Of a stretch of 27,976 bases of DNA, positions 22,358-27,976 are shown in pieces (positions within the stretch are counted from its first letter, which is position 1; each line of letters starts with the position of its first letter). The notes under the pieces are model-generated. The model had not been told where the DNA came from. It ran no database searches and saw only the letters and a list, made by a program, of their open reading frames with translations. This DNA comes from JBAYNS01 sp041678625 (GTDB lineage Bacteria > Patescibacteriota > Gracilibacteria > Peribacterales > Peribacteraceae). The stretch is taken from contig JBAYNS010000003.1 in assembly GCA_041678625.1 (NCBI GenBank), positions 1 through 27,976 on the forward strand, in the 5' to 3' direction. The translations under genes were made by a program, and so were the position numbers.

Positions 22358-22457
22358 AGAATTGCTGCGTAAATGGGATGAGAGTGGAGGCGATATTACT
22401 GCGGAAGCGTGGTATTCCGGGGCTCTTGATGAGGAATTTGCTCCGCCAATCGTTTAG
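22341..22457 (+). pseudogene. Detached 3' fragment of the TraD/HerA-type ATPase gene (copy B)
   Basis: Encodes PRKEVEELLRKWDESGG to EFAPPIV and a stop, identical in protein sequence to the last 38 residues of the ATPase at 17972-20260. The DNA repeat extends 14 bases past the stop to 22471. It has no start codon and no upstream coding part. It marks the far side of the 2-kb insert. The 22131-22571 gap contains only this relic, the insert promoter and the short frame at 22265. Confidence 0.9.
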
Positions 22458-22571
22458 TTGCCTGTCCTAAGTTCGTTGCAGAAAGTCACCGATTGTGTAA
22501 TGACGGTAACTCTGTGAATTTTCACAAAAGGTTCTTGAGGATGCCGCTGTTTCGCTGCATACTCTGTGCTC

Positions 22572-23162
22572 ATGCGCTTGCGTTTACTCACACTCTTCTT
22601 CGTAGGACTCCTCCTGTCTTCCTGTGGCTCCGGGGGTATTTCCAAAGAATCCAGTCGTCCATCCAAAGGAAGTCCTAATGGCGTTGTGCTTGTAGAAGAA
22701 TTTGCGGATTTTGAATGTCCGTTCTGTGCACCAACGCACGAGGGGGTAGTAAAGCCTCTGCTTAAGCAGTATGGGGCTGTCATCCGGTACGAATGGAAAC
22801 ACTTTCCGTTGCGCACGATTCATCGCTATGCCATGGATGCGGCAGAAGCGAGCGAGTGCGCTGCGGATCAGGGCAAATTCTGGGAGTATGTTGATCTGAT
22901 GTTTGCCGAGCAGGATCAATTGGGATATGACGCTTTGCTGGACTGGGCAGATCGTCTAGGATTGGATGTCACCACTTTTGAACGGTGTTGGAAATCCCAT
23001 ACTAAGCGCGACACCGTGCTGGCGGATTACGAGGAAGGCCGTAATCGGGGAGTGAACGGAACCCCCACATTCTTCGTCAATGGCACAGAAGTGCCCGCCG
23101 GATACGACACGCTCAGTGCGGCGATTGAAGAGCATCTTCGACAACTGCAGCAGCGTTTGTAG
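22572..23162 (+). CDS. DsbA-like thiol:disulfide oxidoreductase, lipoprotein
   Basis: 196 residues from the ATG at 22572; a GTG two codons earlier is an alternative. A type II signal peptide ends in LLLSSC with C18 as the lipidation site, anchoring it on the outer face of the membrane. The thioredoxin-fold DSBA domain follows: EFADFECPFC with the active-site pair C49-P-F-C52, an insertion with ECAADQGKFWEY, and GTPTFFVNG with the cis-proline at about residue 165. A second cysteine pair (ECAAD and FERCW) is typical of the BdbD-type subgroup. It should catalyse disulfide formation in exported proteins. No DsbB or VKOR partner is in the window. It is convergent with the DM13 lipoprotein (16 bases between stops). 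It lies after the rearranged region and appears intact. Confidence 0.92.
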   Translation: MRLRLLTLFFVGLLLSSCGSGGISKESSRPSKGSPNGVVLVEEFADFECPFCAPTHEGVVKPLLKQYGAVIRYEWKHFPLRTIHRYAMDAAEASECAADQGKFWEYVDLMFAEQDQLGYDALLDWADRLGLDVTTFERCWKSHTKRDTVLADYEEGRNRGVNGTPTFFVNGTEVPAGYDTLSAAIEEHLRQLQQRL

Positions 23163-23178
23163 GCAGGTTCATCCCGTC

Positions 23179-23778
23179 TTACTTACTGAGTTGTGCGAAA
23201 CCGTACAGTCGTTCCAGTTTGGTATCCCACAGTACCACTGTTCGCAGTTGCGGCGCAGAATCTTCCACGGGCGGAACGACATAGTACTGCGCATCAAACG
23301 GGGAAAGGAGCAGCCCCAGATCCACACTCGTCTCGTCGGGGAATTCCACGTCGCGCGGATCCAGTGCATTCGTTAAGAACACGTGGAGCCCCGGACCCGG
23401 TTCCGTTTCAAAGCTCAGTCCAAAGTAGAGAATCCCATCCAGGAGGATCACTGGTCCTCTGGCGTACTCGTCCACTTCCACAAAATTACCCAGTCGACCT
23501 TCCTTTTGACGTGCTCGTTCCGTTCGTGCGCGTGCAAGCCATTCATCTTTCGTCGTTTCCGCAATGCGGCGCTTACTGTCATCTTCAATCAGCGGATTCT
23601 GCTGAATGAAGAGCTCTGTCATACGGTCTACCATATGTTCGGCGTACGCTTCTGCGTAGATCGGATTCTGCAGACGTTCATCCGTGGTCATTTGATACGG
23701 ATGCGTGGTGGACGAGGATGTCGATGTGCAACCTGCAAGCAGAAGTACGGAGGCAAAGAGGGCAACGCGGTATGTCAT
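23179..23778 (-). CDS. DM13-domain lipoprotein
   Basis: 199 residues from the ATG at 23778 (MTYRVALFASVLLLAGC), chosen because it places a standard signal peptide and lipobox LAGC at the start; an upstream TTG would add 17. After a Ser/Thr linker comes a charged helical region (MVDRMTELFIQQNPLIEDD). About 100 C-terminal residues then fit the DM13 pattern: ARGPVILLDGILYFGLSFET, PGLHVFLTN, DLGLL, AQYYVVP, TVVLWDTKLERLYGFAQL. DM13 domains are proposed to act in electron transfer or extracellular redox chemistry. The cysteine usual after the tryptophan of the VxxW-C motif is aspartate here, so a redox role is doubtful. It follows the 589-residue gene at 23826 on the same strand by 47 bases and may share its transcript. 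Confidence 0.75.
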   Translation of the reverse strand: MTYRVALFASVLLLAGCTSTSSSTTHPYQMTTDERLQNPIYAEAYAEHMVDRMTELFIQQNPLIEDDSKRRIAETTKDEWLARARTERARQKEGRLGNFVEVDEYARGPVILLDGILYFGLSFETEPGPGLHVFLTNALDPRDVEFPDETSVDLGLLLSPFDAQYYVVPPVEDSAPQLRTVVLWDTKLERLYGFAQLSK

Positions 23779-23825
23779 GGTAAAAGGGGAAGAGGGGAAC
23801 ACTTTGCAGAAAAATGGTTCAGAAT

Positions 23826-25595
23826 TCAAGCAGATTGGTATAGTGATGTTCCATAGGATTTCAGTGTTTTCACAGCTTTATTTTGTTTTTTGACTGTCGG
23901 GGCGGATGCGCTTTTGGCGCTGCGCAGACATTTCTTCATGCGATGGTGCAGATTCTTCACAATGTATGCGTGGGTAGAGTAATCCACTCCTTCGGGGATG
24001 AGCGTAGTCCAGTAGCGGAACAAGTAGCTGTCTTCTTTCTCCATTTTCGCAACCAGTGCCCCATGCCCTTGCGCATTTGCAAAAAGTGTCTGTGATTTAT
24101 TCACACCGGTGTACGTATACGATCTGATAGAGGGCTCCTGATAGCTATTCACATCACTGGCTATGTGCCCTTTGGTATCGCCGTGCTCCAGACGGTATTT
24201 TGTCTCTTCCGTTGCATGCTCTCTTAGCTGAGCTTCTTTTCTGTCATCGAGCGCCTGTCCCTTTTCGCGGCACCAGACGCGGTTATACATCAAAGAAAAG
24301 AGACACTCTCCTTTCCCTGCTTCAAACGCTTTTCTGTAGAGAGGTTGCAGAGCCGGAGGAAGAGAAAGGAGCATGGCATCCAATTCCTCCTGCGGGCTTG
24401 CGTAAGCATCGCTTGCAGAATCCTGTGTTTGCTCACCGCTTTTCTGATTTTCATGCAGATAATTCTTCATCGAGCGCAGCTTCTCTCTGTCTTTGGGATT
24501 GAAGATTTCCAGTTCAGCTGTGCGTATCAGTGCGGCAGCAGATGCCCAGTCTTCACAATCGAGTTCTCGTCGGATATCCAAAATAAGAGGGTGCTCTTTG
24601 GCAATATCCGTAAAGCGTTTTTCCGCTTCATCCACATAGGCAAGACGCTTGGAATAATGCCAGCGTAGGAATTTATCTGTGGTAACAAAGTGGAAACCGC
24701 GCGGCGTCCCCTGTTTCTGGCGCATTCCTTCTACCTTGTCAAAGCGCTCACGTACCTGTGCCCAGCGGCTGATGAGCCCCTCCAGAGATTTTGGTCCGCT
24801 GCCGCGTATAAATTCCACAATTTTCTCCGTTGACGCATTGGTTTCAAAGATACGTTGCAGCCACGTGCCGATTTTGCTGCCGGCAAGAACCTGATCGCTG
24901 GCTGCTTTCTGCAGAATTTTCTTGGCTTCTCCATAGAGCCGTGTGCGCTGGTAACGGTGCGCCTCAATCGCACCGAGCGCTTCATGCACGGCATTGCGCC
25001 ATTCTCTGTAATTCTTCAGGCTGCTCTTTTTAGACAGAATCAGTGCAACCTCTGGGATTGCCGCAAGGGAAGAATCCTTCTTCGCCGCCTCTTTCACTTT
25101 TTGAATATCTTTTGTCATTGTTTCCCAGTTCTTTAAGAAGCGTGGAAACTTCTTCTGCAGAAATTCTTCTTTTTCCCACCATGGCATCTTGTTGGATTTG
25201 AGCTTTCTGTTCCAATACGCTGCTGTTTCGGAGGTAATCCAGCCATTTGCCTGTGCGCGGGTAATGCCCGCATGGAACACTGCTTCGGCACGCGTGACCC
25301 GCTCAATGGTTTCTGGAATGTATTGATCGGCGTTCTGTTGCAACGCTGCAAGCTTCTCTTCCGCTGTGCGAATACCGGCAGATTCCAGTGCGCGATCAGA
25401 GAGCGCTCGTTCTCGGTATGCGGCAACGTCGCGCGCTGTAAACATCTCTGCATGTGTCATCAGACGTTCGAGTTTATCTATACATTGATGACGCACGGTG
25501 TTGCAATGCTGTTGTGATGCGTGGTCCTCCAGAGAAGCTATCCCGTCATCTCCTTTGGCATTCACCATGCTGTTGATGGCACTCTTCATGGGCAT
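23826..25595 (-). CDS. Large hypothetical charged helical protein
   Basis: 589 residues from the ATG at 25595 (MPMKSAINSMVNAKGDDG); a TTG at 25640 would give 604, and ATGs at 25589 and 25568 are alternatives. It is rich in Lys, Arg, Glu and Ala with many predicted helices and scattered tryptophans (MPWWEKEEFLQKKFPRFLKN). There is no signal peptide or membrane segment. The last 110 residues are more strand-like and aromatic (PSIRSYTYTGVNKSQTLF, YLFRYWTTLIPEGVDYSTHA), then a basic tail (KKQNKAVKTLKSYG). I recognise no domain or catalytic motif. It is divergent from dcd, with about 130 bases between the preferred starts, and upstream of the DM13 lipoprotein in the same direction. Coding potential is strong; function is unknown. 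Confidence 0.8.
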   Translation of the reverse strand: MPMKSAINSMVNAKGDDGIASLEDHASQQHCNTVRHQCIDKLERLMTHAEMFTARDVAAYRERALSDRALESAGIRTAEEKLAALQQNADQYIPETIERVTRAEAVFHAGITRAQANGWITSETAAYWNRKLKSNKMPWWEKEEFLQKKFPRFLKNWETMTKDIQKVKEAAKKDSSLAAIPEVALILSKKSSLKNYREWRNAVHEALGAIEAHRYQRTRLYGEAKKILQKAASDQVLAGSKIGTWLQRIFETNASTEKIVEFIRGSGPKSLEGLISRWAQVRERFDKVEGMRQKQGTPRGFHFVTTDKFLRWHYSKRLAYVDEAEKRFTDIAKEHPLILDIRRELDCEDWASAAALIRTAELEIFNPKDREKLRSMKNYLHENQKSGEQTQDSASDAYASPQEELDAMLLSLPPALQPLYRKAFEAGKGECLFSLMYNRVWCREKGQALDDRKEAQLREHATEETKYRLEHGDTKGHIASDVNSYQEPSIRSYTYTGVNKSQTLFANAQGHGALVAKMEKEDSYLFRYWTTLIPEGVDYSTHAYIVKNLHHRMKKCLRSAKSASAPTVKKQNKAVKTLKSYGTSLYQSA

Positions 25596-25723
25596 ATGGC
25601 TGAGCCATTGTACGTGCCATTCGGTGCGGTTCAATGGCAAGAACAGTGTTTTTCTATTCTGATCACTGTGTCCACTGTGCTAGGCTACAAATCCATGATT
25701 CTCTGATTGATTCTGTTGTTTCT

Positions 25724-26311
25724 ATGATCCTCTCCGATAAAGATATTCGGCAGGCCATCGCTTCCGGTCATCTGAAAGTCACAGGGACGCCATCTGGTGG
25801 TGTGATGCATATCCATGCCAGTTCGATGGATTTACACTTGGGTCATACGTTCAAACTCTACGAACACAGCCAATTTGCCGTACTCGATCCCAAAGACCCC
25901 AAAACGTTTGCGGAAAATATGCGCACAATTACCGTTACCGACGGAGATTCATTCATTGTGCAACCCGGTGAATTTGTTCTTGGTGTCACACAAGAGTGCA
26001 TCACGGTTCCAGATGATCTGGTAGTACGCGTAGAAGGAAGGAGCTCACTCGGGCGACTCGGGATTATCATTCACTCGACAGCTGGTTTTGTGGATCCGGG
26101 ATTCTCTGGCACCATCACTCTGGAAATCAGTAATTTGAATCGCCTGCCTGTTGCACTCTATCCGGGCATGCGCGTGTGCCAGCTGGCATTTGAGCAGATG
26201 TCCAGCCCTGCAGAAGTTCCCTATAACAAAAAACCTTTCAGCAAGTATCAGGGGCAACAACTACCCGAGGAGAGCCGTTTGGAAAAAGATCCGGAGTTCG
26301 CAACATTATAA
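25724..26311 (+). CDS. dcd: dCTP deaminase, possibly the dUMP-forming bifunctional type
   Basis: 195 residues from the ATG at 25724 (MILSDKDIRQAIASGHLKV), the standard family start; the frame is open upstream but that part is not Dcd. It converts dCTP to dUTP in dTMP synthesis. Signature residues: GRSSLGRLG at 105-113, IIHSTAGFVDPGFSG at about 115-129, and the catalytic glutamate E134 in TLEIS. The C-terminal SKYQGQ closes over the triphosphate. The HSTAGF-x-DPGFSG-x-ITLE form and the LYPGM-x-x-x-QL block resemble the mycobacterial and archaeal enzymes that also hydrolyse dUTP to dUMP, more than the E. coli monofunctional form. The bifunctional assignment is inference. No Shine-Dalgarno is visible. 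Confidence 0.95.
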   Translation: MILSDKDIRQAIASGHLKVTGTPSGGVMHIHASSMDLHLGHTFKLYEHSQFAVLDPKDPKTFAENMRTITVTDGDSFIVQPGEFVLGVTQECITVPDDLVVRVEGRSSLGRLGIIIHSTAGFVDPGFSGTITLEISNLNRLPVALYPGMRVCQLAFEQMSSPAEVPYNKKPFSKYQGQQLPEESRLEKDPEFATL

Positions 26312-26379
26312 GGTTCTCTGCGTTGCAATACGCCTTCACCTCTGCTTTTATTCTTCCGTCTTCTTTTGGACGATTAGCT

Positions 26380-26459
26380 CCCCGCACCAGTCGCTTTGCT
26401 TCAGTGCGGGGCAGGCAGCTTCCCCGCCCGCAGATGAAATCCGTTTCGGACGGGCAGGG
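26380..26459. repeat. Two GC-rich hairpins between dcd and the tRNA
   Basis: CCCCGCAC (26380-26387) pairs with GTGCGGGG (26404-26411). CCCCGCCCG (26422-26430) pairs with CGGGCAGGG (26451-26459) with one mismatch. The first could end the dcd transcript, but no T-tract follows either hairpin. They may be dispersed GC-rich palindromes. The rest of this gap (26312-26468) shows nothing else. Confidence 0.5.
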
Positions 26460-26468
26460 AGCGTACAG

Positions 26469-26545
26469 GGGCAGCTAGCTCAGTTGGTTAGAGCGTTCGG
26501 TTCACATCCGAAAGGTCACAGGTTCGAATCCTGTGCTGCCCACCA
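26469..26545 (+). tRNA. tRNA-Val (anticodon CAC)
   Basis: A complete 77-base cloverleaf. Acceptor stem GGGCAGC pairs with GCTGCCC; D stem GCTC/GAGC with loop AGTTGGTTA; anticodon stem TTCGG/CCGAA with loop TTCACAT giving anticodon CAC; T stem ACAGG/CCTGT with loop TTCGAAT; discriminator A and an encoded CCA end. All stems pair perfectly. It reads valine GTG codons. Confidence 0.97.
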
Positions 26546-26667
26546 CATCACTACGTACGGCCTGCCTGACGAAGTCCCGCGCACGCGGAACTCCCTCAGA
26601 GCTTTTGTGCTATGTGTTTTGGAGTTTGAAGATGGGGATATTTGCTAATTTATATAAATTATGATAA

Positions 26668-26673
26668 TATAAT
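26668..26673 (+). promoter_or_regulatory. Likely -10 box for the DUF4015 gene
   Basis: A perfect TATAAT in a very AT-rich stretch (26640-26690), about 45 bases before the ATG at 26719. No convincing -35 at normal spacing. The rest of the 173 bases between the tRNA and this gene shows no other feature. Confidence 0.35.
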
Positions 26674-26718
26674 AAATAGAAGAATACGGCAATCATTCGC
26701 TAATACACATCAATATTT

Positions 26719-27976
26719 ATGATTTTTTCTTCTCCGGTTCAGAGGGTGCGATCACAGACGCACACTGCAGTAATGGCAGTGCTTCCATGCACTTTGCCAT
26801 CGAGCCAGAGACCTGCATTGCTTCTGGGGTGTTTACTTTCGTGTACTGCCGCACTCATCATGCTCACCAGTGTCACGGTTTTGCAGCGTGCTGCGGCATA
26901 TTTTTCCGTTTCTACAGAAGAGTCGGTTCATTTTTCGGCTGGAAATATCCTCCAAGATGATGCGGAAGTATTTCCCGATAGCGTCTACAGTGCCGATCTT
27001 GATACTGCGGTAACCGGTGTGTACCTCACGGCGACGAGTGTGCGCAATCGCGATCTTCTGCTGACAACTTTCGATCGTCTGGCTTCACTGGAACATCCGG
27101 CTGTTGTATTCGATGTCAAAGGATCCTATGTGTACATAGAAGGAGATTTTCCTCAGGCCGAGGAATTGCGGCTCATGAATCCCTTCTTCAATCTTGCCGA
27201 GATTGTTTCCTTAGCGCGTGATCGCGGTATCTACACCATTGCACGGTTCATTGTTGCAAAAGACACGCTTCTTTCTGCGCGCTCGCGTGATACGCAAATC
27301 TGTAATCCGCAGACCAAGATCTGCCTGGGTTCCGGTTGGGTGGATCCAGGGAATTCCACCGTCCTCTCTTACAACCAAGAAGTACTCGAGGCCGTGCTAC
27401 GCTCCGGGGTGGATGAAGTGAATTTCGATTATATCCGCTATCCCACGGAGTATGCACAATCGCAGATCGGACTCTCCGGTTCACAGAAGGCGGATCATAT
27501 TGAACAGTTTATTTTAATGGCTCGAGAAACCATTGATCGCATTCGTCCGCAAACCAAATTGGGAATTTCCACATATGCGATTCTCGGGTGGAATTTCCCC
27601 GTGAATCTGGAGCCACTGGGGCAGGACATCGTCCGCTTTGCGCCGTACGTCGACATCATCTCGCCCATGGCGTACCCCGCAACATTCGCAGAGGGAAGTT
27701 ACTACAATCCTGCTGTGCACCCCGTCAGTCGCATGTATTACTTGGTATACCGCACGATTACGGGGTACAGAGAATTACTCGGACCGGAATACGCGGACAA
27801 AGTGCGACCGTGGATTCAGGGATATTATGTCAGCGCACAGAATATGCGTGATCAAATTGCTGCGGTGTTCGATGCGGGAGCACACGGTTTTACCGTGTGG
27901 AATGCGCAGAATAATTACACACCGGTTTTCACTGTGCTTGCGGAAGGTTTGCCCGATGACATTGAGGCGACGGTAG
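26719..27976 (+). CDS. DUF4015 putative glycoside hydrolase, membrane-anchored (runs off the right edge)
   Basis: 419 codons are visible, open to the window end. The start MIFSSPVQRVRSQTHTA leads to a hydrophobic segment at about residues 35-58 (PALLLGCLLSCTAALIMLTS), probably an uncleaved anchor or signal. The domain begins at TAVTGVYLTATSVRN and matches the DUF4015 TIM-barrel pattern: AVVFDVKGSYVY, DRGIYTIARFIVAKDTLL, GWVDPGNSTVLSYNQEV, VDEVNFDYIRYP, GISTYAILGW, VDIISPMAYPATF, RPWIQGYY. The Asp/Tyr in FDYIRYPT is the family hallmark. Relatives are predicted cell-surface glycosidases; the substrate is unknown. The ATG at 26719 is used because a -10 box lies suitably upstream; an ATG at 26773 would shorten the cytoplasmic tail. 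Confidence 0.88.
   Translation, partial: MIFSSPVQRVRSQTHTAVMAVLPCTLPSSQRPALLLGCLLSCTAALIMLTSVTVLQRAAAYFSVSTEESVHFSAGNILQDDAEVFPDSVYSADLDTAVTGVYLTATSVRNRDLLLTTFDRLASLEHPAVVFDVKGSYVYIEGDFPQAEELRLMNPFFNLAEIVSLARDRGIYTIARFIVAKDTLLSARSRDTQICNPQTKICLGSGWVDPGNSTVLSYNQEVLEAVLRSGVDEVNFDYIRYPTEYAQSQIGLSGSQKADHIEQFILMARETIDRIRPQTKLGISTYAILGWNFPVNLEPLGQDIVRFAPYVDIISPMAYPATFAEGSYYNPAVHPVSRMYYLVYRTITGYRELLGPEYADKVRPWIQGYYVSAQNMRDQIAAVFDAGAHGFTVWNAQNNYTPVFTVLAEGLPDDIEATV

Noticed and set aside
25634..25723. Upstream extension of dcd with a glutaredoxin-like TVFFYSDHCVHC stretch
   Set aside because: Only 30 codons, no thioredoxin-fold continuation, and Dcd proteins start at MILSDKDI. It lies in the divergent promoter region, so the resemblance is probably chance.
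26380..26411. Intrinsic terminator after dcd
   Set aside because: The 8-base GC stem is good, but the loop is 16 bases and no T-tract follows, so it is recorded only as an inverted repeat.
26151..26648. 165-codon plus-strand frame across the dcd 3' end and the tRNA
   Set aside because: It runs out of frame through dcd and straight through a perfect tRNA gene, so it is not coding.
1..27976. Alternative genetic code (TGA as Gly) as in Gracilibacteria
   Set aside because: TGA is the natural stop of CR1, CR2, CR3, CR5, CR8 and other genes at conserved protein ends, and no conserved frame is interrupted by TGA.

Overview
The window comes from a bacterium using the standard genetic code (many genes end in TGA), with moderate G+C and few convincing Shine-Dalgarno sites. 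The best guess is a Candidate Phyla Radiation (Patescibacteria) genome, possibly Peregrinibacteria/Peribacteria. The grounds are a gamma/tau clamp-loader subunit without the usual zinc-binding cysteines, a TraD/HerA-type ATPase with a DPHGD motif, TrmB-type regulators, a DUF4015 protein and many large uncharacterised proteins. This placement is inference.

Layout. Positions 1-265 hold the start of dnaX on the minus strand. Positions 473-17839 hold the main feature: nine tandem paralogous genes (here CR1 to CR9), each encoding a cysteine-rich protein of about 550-570 residues with roughly 40-55 cysteines and no signal peptide. All nine are on the plus strand. Two different TrmB-like regulators interrupt them: one after CR1 (plus strand) and one after CR6 (minus strand, divergent from CR7). 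The proteins share one architecture: an N-terminal double zinc-ribbon module, two copies of a Cys-rich repeat of about 150 residues that each end in a C-x-GL-x-x-K-x-YC-I-x-N-x-x-Y-x-KEEY-like motif, a Trp/Phe-rich linker, and a C-terminal double zinc-ribbon module homologous to the N-terminal one. The array is bracketed by two related palindromic repeats (359-443 and 17890-17972). A relic of a tenth paralog's last nine codons lies at the right end.

Right of the array is a conjugation/translocation-type ATPase gene (17972-20260). Its 3' end is duplicated: a 131-bp copy with four differences, all synonymous, recurs at 22341-22471. Between the copies is a roughly 2-kb AT-richer insert carrying two minus-strand genes of unknown function behind a good sigma-70-like promoter. 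This has the geometry of an integration into the 3' end of a gene. After it come a DsbA-like thiol oxidoreductase lipoprotein (+), a DM13-domain lipoprotein (-), a 589-604 residue unknown protein (-), dCTP deaminase (+), tRNA-Val(CAC) and the 5' part of a DUF4015 glycoside-hydrolase-like gene that runs off the window.

How the parts may work together. The array looks like a locally amplified, recombining family of metal-binding scaffold proteins under the control of at least one adjacent TrmB-type regulator. Inverted-repeat operator candidates lie at the CR2 promoter and in the CR7/regulator intergenic region. Function is unknown; metal or thiol chemistry is the simplest reading of the cysteine pattern. 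The genes right of the ATPase look like ordinary accessory and housekeeping genes with no evident link to the array.
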